Positions 34,979 to 42,955 are shown, counted from the first letter of the stretch. The stretch is DNA of 64,000 bases from Panacagrimonas sp. (GCF_020697055.1 NZ_JAJFBP010000034.1:25666-89665); one strand, 5' to 3'. Program-made: numbers and translations. The notes: generated from the sequence alone by a model not told the origin.

Positions 34979-35218
34979 ATGGCAGCACGACGTTTCTTCT
35001 TTCGATGGTGGTGGCTCGGCTGCGTGCTGGGCGCCGCGGCGGTGTTCGCGCAGGACGAGCCGACCGCCAGACCGTCCGCGGACGACGCCGCGCCGAACGA
35101 GCAGGCAGCACCGGCGGCGCCGGACCGCAAGCCTGCGCCCTCCGCAGCGACGCGCGAATTCAAGCCCAGCGAGGAGGTCTCGCCGGACCAGGAAGTGGAT
35201 TTCCCCGCCGACCTCTAG
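34979..35218 (+). CDS. Tiny exported acidic protein between the FGE-like and ExbB-like genes
   Basis: A 79-residue protein with a signal peptide ending VFAQ (about residue 25) and a hydrophilic Pro/Ala-rich stretch. It ends in an acidic/hydrophobic tail, EVSPDQEVDFPADL, which looks like a peptide motif for binding a partner. Start ATG 34979 lies 13 bases after the previous stop. No family recognised; position between the FGE-like and channel genes suggests a small partner of one of them (inference). Confidence 0.65.
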   Translation: MAARRFFFRWWWLGCVLGAAAVFAQDEPTARPSADDAAPNEQAAPAAPDRKPAPSAATREFKPSEEVSPDQEVDFPADL

Positions 35219-35244
35219 CCTTTCCGATCGAACGACTTCAATCC

Positions 35245-36057
35245 ATGCGCAGGCCCTTCCCCGTCGAGTTCGTCTATCAGGTGTTCGCGCTGGTGATCGC
35301 CGCCGTGATCGTTCACGCGATCTACACGGTGGGCATCCGTCCCCAGGCGCGCGCGGCGCTCGATGAACTCGCCGCCCAGGTAGAGGCGGCCCAGGGCACC
35401 GGTCAATACGTGGCGATGGAGCAGAACTTCTTCGTCATCATCAAGGGCCCCGAACAGGAGCTCGCGATCATCTTCGCAATCTGGGCGTTCGCGATCATGG
35501 GCTACAAGTTCCGCAACGTCGGGCTCGAGCGTCGCCTGTTCGACACCGAACTGGTCAGCGTCGCCGAGGGCGAGAGCATTCTTCCCGAGGACGCGCGCAC
35601 CCATTCGCGAGCCATCGAATCGCTGCCACCAGATCGGCGCGACCGCCTGTTGCCGCGGCTCTACCAGAGCGCGCTGGCGCGCTTTCGCATCACGCGCAGC
35701 GTCCAGGACGCGTCGGAGGAAGCGCGCCGCGTGGCGGAGTCGGTGAACGATCGCCTCGACGCCGAGCTCGCGGTGATCCGCTACATCTGCTGGGCCATTC
35801 CCTCGATCGGATTCGTGGGCACCGTGCGCGGCATCGGGCTGTCGCTGGGGCACGCGCAGTCGGTGCTGCAGGGCGACATGACCGGCGTCACCGAGGCCCT
35901 CGGCGTTGCGTTCAACTCGACGCTCGTGGCGCTGCTGCTGAGCCTGATCACGGTGTTCCTGCTCTACCAGCTGCAGCTGGTGCAGGAGCGCCTGGTGCTC
36001 GATGCGCACCAGGATTGCGAGCGCAAGCTGATCCAGAACCTGCAGGCACCGGCATGA
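35245..36057 (+). CDS. MotA/TolQ/ExbB-type proton channel protein
   Basis: A 270-residue inner-membrane protein with helices at about 9-29, 71-88, 178-202 and 222-245. The last two carry the family signature: AIPSIGFVGTVRGIGLSLG corresponds to the ExbB/TolQ segment P-x-x-G-L-x-G-T-V-x-G-I, and EALGVAFNSTLVALLLSL to the final channel helix. It has a large cytoplasmic loop (about 90-175). In the family these proteins form a pentamer around two ExbD/TolR/MotB helices and conduct protons to drive motion. The only candidate partners here are the two vWA proteins downstream. Confidence 0.88.
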   Translation: MRRPFPVEFVYQVFALVIAAVIVHAIYTVGIRPQARAALDELAAQVEAAQGTGQYVAMEQNFFVIIKGPEQELAIIFAIWAFAIMGYKFRNVGLERRLFDTELVSVAEGESILPEDARTHSRAIESLPPDRRDRLLPRLYQSALARFRITRSVQDASEEARRVAESVNDRLDAELAVIRYICWAIPSIGFVGTVRGIGLSLGHAQSVLQGDMTGVTEALGVAFNSTLVALLLSLITVFLLYQLQLVQERLVLDAHQDCERKLIQNLQAPA

Positions 36058-36081
36058 GCGATCGACGGGTCGCCGGCCTGT

Positions 36082-36184
36082 CCCCTCTCCCCGCCTGCGG
36101 GGAAGGGGCCAGGGTGAGGGGCGCTCTCGGATCGCCCCTCACCCCAACCCTCTCCCCATGCGATGAAGCCGCAGGGGGAGAGGG
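36082..36184. repeat. Palindromic intergenic repeat (REP-like)
   Basis: A C/G-purine palindromic block between the channel gene and the actin-like gene. It contains GGGTGAGGGGCG at 36112-36123 with its exact complement at 36133-36144 (nine-base loop), and CCCTCTCCCC at 36148-36157 with its exact complement at 36175-36184. This is the type of dispersed repeat seen across many proteobacterial genomes. It may stabilise or attenuate the upstream transcript. Confidence 0.85.
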
Positions 36185-36202
36185 AGCATCGAGAACGTCG
36201 CC

Positions 36203-37483
36203 ATGAACGTCCTCGAGATCAACGACACCGGCCTGCTGCTCAGCGACGGCGCGCGCGTGATCGCCGAGAGCCCGGGCTTCGCCGCGCTCGACGGCAAGAC
36301 GCTGCACGTGGGTGCCGCGGCGCGCGCACGCAGCCGGCTGGACCCGCGACGCGCCTTCAGCCGCTTCTGGTACCAGCTCGACGCGACGCTGCCCGCGCCC
36401 GCCGGCGCCGCCCGTTCGCACGCGGACCTTGCGTTCGCGCACCTGCAATCGCTGATCGATGCGGCAGCCAACGAGCCGCTGATCCTGTCCGCGCCGGGCA
36501 CGCTGACGCGGGAGCAGCTGGCGATCCTGCTCGGCCTGATCGAGGCCAGCGGCCTGCGCGCCGAAGGACTGGTCGACACGGCGGTGGCGTCGGCCACGCA
36601 GGTCGAGACGCTCGAGACGACCCTGCACCTGGACGTCGAACTGCACCGCTTCGTGCTCACGGTGCTGCGCGGCGGTGCCGAGGTCTCGCGCTTGCGCATC
36701 GAGGAGGTCTCCAAGCCGGGGATCACCGTCATCTGGGATGCGCTGTCGCGCGTCGCCGCGCAGGCCTTCGTGCAGCAGACGCGATTCGATCCGCTGCACA
36801 ACGCGAGCACCGAACAGACGCTGTTCGACGCCCTGCCCGGCTGGCTTGCGCTGCTCGGCGGTTCGCCCAACGCGGTGCTCGAACTGGTCGCCGGCACGCG
36901 CACCCATCGCGCCAGCGTCTCGCGCGACGACCTGGTCAAGCGCCTGGTCGATCCGTTCGAGGACGTGGCGGGCGGCGTCGACCAGCACGGTCGACCGCGC
37001 CCCGTGACGCTGCTGCTCAGCGCACGCGCCGCCGCGATTCCAGGCCTGGCGGATCACGTCGAGCACGCCACCGGCATCACCGCCGTGCGGCTCGATCCGC
37101 TGGCACCGGCGCGCGGCGCGCTGGCGCAGGCCGCGCGCATCGCCGTGCCGGGCGCGGGCCTGGCCTACGTCACGCGCCTGCCCGGCATCGCGCGGCGTGC
37201 GGATCCGACCGCCGACGCCTCGAGCCCGACGCACGTGCTGCTGGGCGATCGCGCGCTCGCGCTTCCGCGGCGCGAGGGCGACGCGATGCTGCCGCTGTCT
37301 CACCTGCGCGGCGGATTGCCCGGCGCGCTGCGGCTGCTCGACGGTCGGCTGTGGATCGACGGTGCCGGCGACGAAAGTGTCGTGCTCAACGGCAAGCCCG
37401 CGCGGCTGCCGCTGCGCGTGGGCCTGGGCGACCGGGTCGAGGTCGGCGGCGCGCTGCTGCGCCTGATCGAGGTGGTCGGCTGA
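36203..37483 (+). CDS. Actin/Hsp70-like fold protein of the ExbB/vWA cluster (tentative)
   Basis: A 426-residue cytoplasmic protein. The N-terminus (VLEINDTGLLLSDGARVIAE) resembles the first phosphate loop of actin/Hsp70-like ATPases, and KTLHVGAAARARSRLDPRRA and FVQQTRFDPLHNASTEQTLF are regular, conserved-looking blocks. There is no signal peptide or membrane helix. The last 90 residues are beta-rich (from LGDRALALPRREGD to LGDRVEVGGALLRLIEVV), with GDESVVLNGKPARLPLRVG suggesting an FHA-like or similar beta-sandwich fold. The fold call is tentative because the nucleotide-binding motifs are weak. It overlaps the next gene by one base. Confidence 0.6.
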   Translation: MNVLEINDTGLLLSDGARVIAESPGFAALDGKTLHVGAAARARSRLDPRRAFSRFWYQLDATLPAPAGAARSHADLAFAHLQSLIDAAANEPLILSAPGTLTREQLAILLGLIEASGLRAEGLVDTAVASATQVETLETTLHLDVELHRFVLTVLRGGAEVSRLRIEEVSKPGITVIWDALSRVAAQAFVQQTRFDPLHNASTEQTLFDALPGWLALLGGSPNAVLELVAGTRTHRASVSRDDLVKRLVDPFEDVAGGVDQHGRPRPVTLLLSARAAAIPGLADHVEHATGITAVRLDPLAPARGALAQAARIAVPGAGLAYVTRLPGIARRADPTADASSPTHVLLGDRALALPRREGDAMLPLSHLRGGLPGALRLLDGRLWIDGAGDESVVLNGKPARLPLRVGLGDRVEVGGALLRLIEVVG

Positions 37484-38565
37484 TGAAACGCCGCCAGGAA
37501 CTGCAGATCTTCAACATGTCGTTCCTGGACTGCATCTCCTGCGGTTTCGGTGCCACCGTGCTGGTGTTCATGCTGATGAAGCACTCGGCGCCGGTGCCCG
37601 AGGCGCAGGCGCACGTTCCACAGGCGCAGGTCAGCGGCGCCGAGGACCAGCTGCTCGACGATCGCCACAAGCTGCTCGTGCTGCGCGCGGCGCTCGAGGA
37701 TTCCGAAAACGCGCAGGACCTCGCGTCCAGGGAGGCCGAACGCCTGCGCAAGAAACTCGACGAAGCGCGCTCGGCGATGCTGCAGGAGGATCCCGGCAAC
37801 GAAGATGGACGCGCGCGCGTGCTGATCCTGGAGAACGAACTCAAGGCGCTCGAGTCCCAGGTACAGGCCATGCGCGCCGCAGCCAAGGACGACTCCGGCG
37901 ATTCGGTGCGCGAGGTGATCGGCGAGGCGCGGCGCCAGTACCTGTCGGGCCTGAGCGTCGAAGGCCGCCACATCCTGGTGCTGATGGACACCTCGGCCAG
38001 CATGGCGGCGGACACCATCGTCGAGGCGGTGCGTCGTCGCAACATGAGCGATTCGCAGCGCCTGGCGTCGCCCAAGTGGCGCCGCTCGGTGGCCGCGCTG
38101 GACTGGATCGCGGCGCAGATGCCGGCCGGCGCGCAGTTCCAGGTCTACGGCTTCAACGAGAACGCATCGCCGGCGATCGCCGACACCAAGGGCAGATGGC
38201 TGCCGGTGGCGGGCGGCAAGCAGCTCGACGCCGCGGTCGGCGCAATCCGCCGCACGATGCCCAGCGGCGGCACCAGCCTGACGCGCGCTTTCGACGTCAT
38301 CGCCACGCTGCAGCCGCGACCCGATCACGTGTACCTGATCACCGACGGCATGCCGACGATGAGCACCGGCGGCAGCAGCGGCACCGTCAGCGGCAAGGAA
38401 CGCGCGCGATTCTTCGACGAGGCGGTGCGCAAGCTGCCCAATGGCGTGCAGGTCAGCACCATCCTGATGCCGATGGAAGGCGACCCGCGCGCGGCCAGCG
38501 CGTACTGGCAGCTGGCGCGCGTCACGGGCGGGAGCTATCTCAATCCGTCGTTGGACTGGCCGTGA
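37483..38565 (+). CDS. von Willebrand A protein 1 with ExbD/TolR-like membrane helix
   Basis: A 360-residue inner-membrane protein with topology N-in, one helix, then a large periplasmic part. Residues 11-33 (NMSFLDCISCGFGATVLVF) align with the ExbD helix motif N-x-x-P-F-I-D: Asp16 falls where ExbD has its proton-carrying Asp25. A coiled-coil follows (about 55-135), then a vWA domain (about 163-350) with metal site DTSAS (169-173), SGGTSLTRAFDVI and LITDGMP. The double-glycine-rich 'CGFGA' in the helix is unlike ExbD. No MotB/OmpA peptidoglycan-binding domain is present. Confidence 0.85.
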   Translation: MKRRQELQIFNMSFLDCISCGFGATVLVFMLMKHSAPVPEAQAHVPQAQVSGAEDQLLDDRHKLLVLRAALEDSENAQDLASREAERLRKKLDEARSAMLQEDPGNEDGRARVLILENELKALESQVQAMRAAAKDDSGDSVREVIGEARRQYLSGLSVEGRHILVLMDTSASMAADTIVEAVRRRNMSDSQRLASPKWRRSVAALDWIAAQMPAGAQFQVYGFNENASPAIADTKGRWLPVAGGKQLDAAVGAIRRTMPSGGTSLTRAFDVIATLQPRPDHVYLITDGMPTMSTGGSSGTVSGKERARFFDEAVRKLPNGVQVSTILMPMEGDPRAASAYWQLARVTGGSYLNPSLDWP

Positions 38566-38583
38566 GGGCGTGATGGATCCGGG

Positions 38584-38645
38584 CTCCCTCTCCCCACCAT
38601 CGGCTCCGCCGATGGTTCCCCCCTCTCCCGCTGCGCGGGCGAGGG
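38584..38645. repeat. Palindromic intergenic repeat, second copy type
   Basis: Between the two vWA genes. ACCATCGGC at 38596-38604 pairs exactly with GCCGATGGT at 38608-38616 across a three-base loop, flanked by CTCCCTCTCCCC and CCCTCTCCCG blocks like those of the element at 36082-36184. Probably the same dispersed REP-like family with a different hairpin. Confidence 0.8.
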
Positions 38646-38676
38646 GCGTCGGCGCCGCTGCGCGGCAAGCGCACTG

Positions 38677-39678
38677 ATGGCCATCAAGCGCCGGCACGAG
38701 GTCGCGGTGTTCTCGATGTCGTTCATCGACTGCATCTGCTGCGGCTTCGGCGCGATGATCCTGCTGCTCGTGCTGAGCCAGTCCAAGCCGCCGCCGGTGT
38801 CGATGCCGGTGATCGAACCCGGCCAAGGCCAGTCCGAGGAATTGCGTCTGCTCGGCGAAAAGACCGCCGGCGAGCTCAAGGGCCTGGAGGAATCGCTCGC
38901 GTCCAGCCGCGATCGCCAGAAGGAGGCCGAGCGCGAACTCGTCCGGCTGCGCGTGATGGCCGATTCGCTGGAGAACAAGACCCGCGACGCCGAGAAGGAC
39001 ACGCAGGCGGCGGCCACCATCGAACGGCAGCTCGCCGCGGCCAAGCAGAGGCTGACCGAGGAGATGCGCCGGCTGCAGGCGCAAGGCGTCAAGACGCGGC
39101 CGAACGCGCCTGTCGGCGGCATCCCGGTCGACAGCGAATACATCATCTTCGTCATCGACACGTCCGGCTCGATGCAGCGCTACGCGTGGAATTCGATGCT
39201 CAAGACGATGGTCGAGGTTCTCGACCTGTATCCGAAGGTCAAGGGCCTGCAGGTGATGAGCGACGAAGGCGCCTATCTCTTCAGCTCCTATCGCGGCCAG
39301 TGGATTCCCGATACGCCGGGCCGGCGCAAGGCCGTGATCGACGCCATCCGGCATTGGGCACCGTTTTCCGATTCGAGCCCGGTCGAGGGCATCGAGGCGG
39401 CGATCCGCGCGTTCGCCGCGCCCGACAAGAAGATCAGCATCTACGTGCTCGGCGACGATTTCACCGGCGCGTCCGCCGCCGCGGCGCTGCAGCGCATCCG
39501 TCGCATCAATCCCAAGGACGCGCGCGGCGTGCCGCGTGCGCGCATCCATGCGATCGGATTTCCGACGCAGCAGATGGGTGGCGGCGTCACCCCCACCGGC
39601 GTCCGGTTCGCCAACCTGATGCGTATCATGTGCCGCGAGAATGGCGGCGCTTTCGTCGGACTGACTCGCAGCGGCTGA
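38677..39678 (+). CDS. von Willebrand A protein 2 with ExbD/TolR-like membrane helix
   Basis: A 333-residue paralogue-like partner of the preceding gene. Residues 13-35 (SMSFIDCICCGFGAMILLL) repeat the same helix pattern, with Asp18 at the ExbD-Asp25 position. A coiled-coil runs from about 53 to 136. The vWA domain (about 152-330) has the classical metal site DTSGS (161-165). Its vWA sequence is quite different from protein 1 (for example VYLITDGMP there against ISIYVLGDD here), so the two genes are old and may do different things. Periplasmic except the first 12 residues. Confidence 0.85.
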   Translation: MAIKRRHEVAVFSMSFIDCICCGFGAMILLLVLSQSKPPPVSMPVIEPGQGQSEELRLLGEKTAGELKGLEESLASSRDRQKEAERELVRLRVMADSLENKTRDAEKDTQAAATIERQLAAAKQRLTEEMRRLQAQGVKTRPNAPVGGIPVDSEYIIFVIDTSGSMQRYAWNSMLKTMVEVLDLYPKVKGLQVMSDEGAYLFSSYRGQWIPDTPGRRKAVIDAIRHWAPFSDSSPVEGIEAAIRAFAAPDKKISIYVLGDDFTGASAAAALQRIRRINPKDARGVPRARIHAIGFPTQQMGGGVTPTGVRFANLMRIMCRENGGAFVGLTRSG

Positions 39679-39694
39679 TCGGAGACGGACGAGC

Positions 39695-40348
39695 GTGTCC
39701 ACAGGCACCGGCATCAGGGCGTTGGCGCGGTCGGGCGTTCTCGCGGTGTCGCTGTTCGCGGGCTGTTCGACGACGCCGGTGACGCCGCCCACCGAGTTCC
39801 CCAAACCGGTGCTGCGCCGGATCCCGGTCTCCATGGGCCTGTACATGGACGACGCCTTCCGCAACTACGTGCATCACGACAAGCCGGAAAAGGGCGCCAA
39901 GCAGGACGTCTCGGTGGGCCCGGCCTCGCGCGTGCTGTTCGACGAGTTCCTGGCCGCCCAGTTCACACGGCTGCAGCCGGTGACGGCCGCGCCGAGCGGC
40001 CAGATGATCGCGCCCGGCGTCGAGGCGGTGCTGCAGCCCGTGGTGCAGGACGTGCAGATCTCCAGTCCGCGCACCGAGAAGGATCCGTTTCACGAGGCGT
40101 GGATCAAGTATCGGCTGCGCCTGCTCACGCCCTGGGGCCAGGAGATCGCGGCGTGGGAACTGGCGGCCTACGGCAAGCATCGCGGCTCGATGATGGGCGG
40201 CACAAACGCCGCACTGACCGCCGCGGTGCGCGATGCCATGCGCGACGCGGCCGCCGGCATGGCGCTGATCTTTCGCGACGGCAACGCGCTTCGCGCGCGC
40301 ATCGCCGCGGCCAGTCCGCAACCCGCGCCCGCGACGGCCACGCCATGA
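39695..40348 (+). CDS. Lipoprotein of the ExbB/vWA cluster, 217 residues
   Basis: A probable lipoprotein: GTG start at 39695, leader, and FAGC (Cys24). The mature part carries RRIPVSMGLYMDDAFRNY, then a helix with SRVLFDEFLAAQF, and AAVRDAMRDAAAGMALIFRD near the end. The arrangement (short strand, helix, strands, C-terminal helix) is that of small periplasmic/outer-membrane assembly lipoproteins, but no family is claimed. Overlaps the next gene (ATGA). Confidence 0.75.
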   Translation: MSTGTGIRALARSGVLAVSLFAGCSTTPVTPPTEFPKPVLRRIPVSMGLYMDDAFRNYVHHDKPEKGAKQDVSVGPASRVLFDEFLAAQFTRLQPVTAAPSGQMIAPGVEAVLQPVVQDVQISSPRTEKDPFHEAWIKYRLRLLTPWGQEIAAWELAAYGKHRGSMMGGTNAALTAAVRDAMRDAAAGMALIFRDGNALRARIAAASPQPAPATATP

Positions 40349-41058
40349 GCCGGGCCGCCCGCCTCCTGATCGTTGCGCCGGCCGTGCTGCTCGTTGCCTG
40401 CGTGACCTCCAAGGTCGAGCAGATGCGCCAGAGCGGACGCGGCGCCGTGGTGCGCGGCGGCGAGTCGGTGGTGGTGCTCGGACGCCGGCATCGGGGCGAT
40501 CGCGAGACCGAGGAGAGCTTCAACCAGTGCGTCTCGACCTCGCTGGGTGCACGCAACCTGCCGGTCTACGCCGAGAAGTCGTTCATCGATGCGATGTTCC
40601 CGTGGTTGGAGCCGCGTACCGCACCGATGTCGTCGGACGCGCTCGCGACGCTGCTCGACGAACCCGAGATCGCGCAGCGGGTGCGCGCCACCGGTGTGCG
40701 TTTCATGGTGTGGATCGACGGCGAGACCGCGGAGGTCGACAGCGGCGGCAGCGTCGGTTGCGCGATCTCGCCTGCCGGCGGCGGCTGCCTGGGCTTTGGC
40801 TGGTGGGAGAAGGAGTCCAAGTACGAGGTCTCGATCTGGGACATCGAGAATCGGGCGCCGGTGGGCAAGGTCAGCGTCAACGCCAGCGGCACGTCGTACA
40901 TGCCGGCGCTGATCATCCCGATTCCGCTGATCGCGCGCACCGAATCCGCGGCGTGCGAAGGCGTGGCCGCGCAGATCGGAGAACTGCTCACGCCGGGCTC
41001 CAACGTCTCCGCCCCGGCCGCGACGCCGCCACCCGAAAAGATCAAACCCGGCACCTGA
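40345..41058 (+). CDS. Lipoprotein of the ExbB/vWA cluster, 237 residues
   Basis: A lipoprotein with lipobox LLVAC (Cys19). It carries VVVLGRRHRGDRETEESFNQCV and VYAEKSFIDAMFPWLEPRT, a strand-helix pattern of secreted assembly lipoproteins, then a Cys-containing loop (SVGCAISPAGGGCLGF) whose two cysteines could pair. The region YEVSIWDIENRAPVGKVSVN is a beta hairpin. Last gene of the cluster; its start overlaps the preceding stop. Function unknown. Confidence 0.75.
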   Translation: MSRAARLLIVAPAVLLVACVTSKVEQMRQSGRGAVVRGGESVVVLGRRHRGDRETEESFNQCVSTSLGARNLPVYAEKSFIDAMFPWLEPRTAPMSSDALATLLDEPEIAQRVRATGVRFMVWIDGETAEVDSGGSVGCAISPAGGGCLGFGWWEKESKYEVSIWDIENRAPVGKVSVNASGTSYMPALIIPIPLIARTESAACEGVAAQIGELLTPGSNVSAPAATPPPEKIKPGT

Positions 41059-41068
41059 GGTCGAACGC

Positions 41069-41503
41069 ATGCGCCTCCCGACCGTCGTCACGCTGTTCGG
41101 ATACGCCGGCCTGCTGCCCTTCCTGCTCGCACCTGCGTGGCTCGCGTTTTCTCCCGGCAACGCGCCCGACTGGCTCGACGCGGTGTGGCTGAGCTGGTGT
41201 GCGCTGGTGGCCGCGTTCATGGCGGGTTCGATGTGGGGTTTTTCGCTGCCTGCCTGCGAAGGCAGCGCCGGCAAGGCCGGCTTGCTGGTGTCGATGGCGT
41301 TGATGCTGCTGGCGTGGGTCGCCACCGCGCTGCCGTTCCGGTCCGCGCTGGGCCTGCTGTCGATCACCTACCTGCTGCTGCTCGCGGCGGACTTCTGGCG
41401 CGAGCGGACGCTGGGCACGGTCGGCGGCTACTTCCCGCTGCGCGCCACGCTCACCGTCGGCGTGCTGGTTGCGATGGCCTGGCGGTACTCGCTGAGCGCC
41501 TGA
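41069..41503 (+). CDS. DUF3429-family membrane protein
   Basis: A 144-residue protein with about four membrane helices. TLFGYAGLLPFLLAPAWLAF at the start, AAFMAGSMWGFSLP in the middle, and a final YLLLLAADFWRERTLG match DUF3429, a family with no known function. It starts 10 bases after the cluster's last stop in the same direction, so it could be co-transcribed, but such proteins occur without the cluster. Confidence 0.78.
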   Translation: MRLPTVVTLFGYAGLLPFLLAPAWLAFSPGNAPDWLDAVWLSWCALVAAFMAGSMWGFSLPACEGSAGKAGLLVSMALMLLAWVATALPFRSALGLLSITYLLLLAADFWRERTLGTVGGYFPLRATLTVGVLVAMAWRYSLSA

Positions 41504-41638
41504 GCACGCGGGGCGGTACCGCGTCCCCGATCGGCGGTGCTGGCAGCCGCACCAGCGGAGTGCTGACTGGTGATTGCATCGCCATCCGGCCCAGACTTTG
41601 CTTCAGACACGCTGGGTGTCCCTCACGAGGGTTCGCGC

Positions 41639-42349
41639 ATGCAGTCTCCGGATTTCGCCGCAGTCGGTCTTCAGCATCTGCAGCAGAAGGATCTGCTGTT
41701 CCTGTTCGAGCACTTCCCGGTACCGGGTGTCGATCCGGTCGAAGCCGTGCGAAGGGTCCACGAGCAGCCGCAGATGCTCGAGTCGATCCTCGAGTCGCGC
41801 TACGTGCACGACGCGCTGATGGATCAGCAGTCGACCTGGCTGGACGTCTCGCCGCAGCTGTTCTTCGACGTGATGCTGCGCCGCGCGCTGCCCGGGCCGC
41901 GCGACCGGCTCGAGCGGCAGGTGATCCACTATCTCGCCAACCTGCTCGGCGTGTTCTCGCGCACCGATCGGATCTATCGCCTGCAGCCGCACGAACAGGC
42001 GAGCTTCGAATATCTCGCCGACCTGATGCGCGAAGGGCTCGAAGCCGGGCCCGAACGCCGCTTTCTGGTCAACGCGCACATCGGCAACTACGCGCTCTAC
42101 CTGTCGGGCGTGTGCGCGCCGTGGGTCGAATACCGCCGCGACTTCAAGCGGCGGCCGGTCTCGCTGGAGTTCTACAAGCGCATGGGCCGCAGCCACTACG
42201 CCAGCGCCGCGGGCAGCACGCACGCCCACGAGTTCGGACTGCGCGAGGTGTTCAGACATCTGGCCGAGCGCTTCGAGCACTTCCGCATGGGCCTGCGCCA
42301 GCTCGCCGAAAACGTGTTTCCGCGGCATCGGAGCAGCGCCGCGTTCTGA
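41639..42349 (+). CDS. Hypothetical protein, 236 residues
   Basis: A cytoplasmic alpha-helical protein with no recognised domain. Conspicuous are LQQKDLLFLFEHFPVPGVDP near the start, and EFYKRMGRSHYASAAGSTHA with the following helices. GAGG lies eight bases before ATG at 41639; the frame extends upstream to 41570 without a better start. Composition and codon use match the neighbours, so it is likely a real gene. Confidence 0.7.
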   Translation: MQSPDFAAVGLQHLQQKDLLFLFEHFPVPGVDPVEAVRRVHEQPQMLESILESRYVHDALMDQQSTWLDVSPQLFFDVMLRRALPGPRDRLERQVIHYLANLLGVFSRTDRIYRLQPHEQASFEYLADLMREGLEAGPERRFLVNAHIGNYALYLSGVCAPWVEYRRDFKRRPVSLEFYKRMGRSHYASAAGSTHAHEFGLREVFRHLAERFEHFRMGLRQLAENVFPRHRSSAAF

Positions 42350-42386
42350 CCCGGCTACACTCGCGGCGTCGCGCCGGGTGTGAGCC

Positions 42387-42620
42387 GTGGAACAGACAAC
42401 GGAGTCGGGCGCAGATCGTCTGGATGCGCTGTCGCAGCGGCTGAATCGGCCCGTGGCGAGCTTGCGTGCGTTCAACGATCTGAACGCTGAAGAACTGGCC
42501 GTGCTGTGCGCGAGCCTGGACGCGGCGCTTTCGGCACGCCAAGGCGCGTTGCACCACGCGCGGGTGCGCCTGCTGCCGTGGCCGCTGCACCGTTTCGTGC
42601 TGCCCTGGTTGCGCCGATGA
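42387..42620 (+). CDS. Small hypothetical protein, 77 residues
   Basis: A short alpha-helical protein beginning at GTG (MEQTTESGADRLDALSQRL) with VASLRAFNDLNAEELAVLCASL and an Arg/Leu-rich end. No family recognised. The stop overlaps the next start (ATGA), which favours both genes being real and coupled. Confidence 0.5.
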   Translation: MEQTTESGADRLDALSQRLNRPVASLRAFNDLNAEELAVLCASLDAALSARQGALHHARVRLLPWPLHRFVLPWLRR

Positions 42621-42955
42621 CGCGCCTTGCCGCGCGCGCCGAGGTCGCCAAGCTGTGCCGCACGCTGGGCGCGGATCCGGATCGCCTGGCATTTCTCGAA
42701 CGACTGCCCGCCGAACAGGTGCGCGGGCTGCGTCGCAGCGTCTACGACCGCTTCCACGCGTTCGATCGCAAGCTGTTCCAGCGCATCACGCGCGCTTTTC
42801 GTCGCATCCCCACGTTCATCGGCGCGTGGATCGCGCGCCTGGCCGGCCCGCTGCTGACCGCGCGCGTCGCCGGCGATCTGCCGGCGCGCCACGCCGCGCG
42901 CATGGCCCAGCCTATCCCTTCGGCGGCATCCCACACATCCGAACCGATCGCGTGA
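42617..42955 (+). CDS. Small hypothetical protein, 112 residues
   Basis: A basic helical protein (MTRLAARAEVAKLCRTLGA, then DRKLFQRITRAFRRIPTFI). No domain recognised. The ATG at 42617 overlaps the preceding stop by four bases. It may be a paired partner of the 77-residue protein. Confidence 0.5.
   Translation: MTRLAARAEVAKLCRTLGADPDRLAFLERLPAEQVRGLRRSVYDRFHAFDRKLFQRITRAFRRIPTFIGAWIARLAGPLLTARVAGDLPARHAARMAQPIPSAASHTSEPIA

Noticed and set aside
32821..35163. Long minus-strand frame of 780 codons opposite the PEGA/FGE-like gene
   Set aside because: Shadow of the plus-strand gene, with no recognisable domain.
37300..39864. Long minus-strand frame of 854 codons opposite the vWA genes
   Set aside because: It is antisense to three genes with strong domain evidence and has random, Arg/Ala-rich composition typical of a high-GC shadow frame.
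29311..41058. Zorya-type defence system
   Set aside because: There is a channel protein, but no ZorB (OmpA/MotB domain), ZorC, ZorD or ZorE; the partners here are vWA and lipoproteins.
42350..42386. Hairpin ACCCGGC...GCCGGGT as a terminator
   Set aside because: The stem is short, the loop long and there is no T-run; not enough to call.
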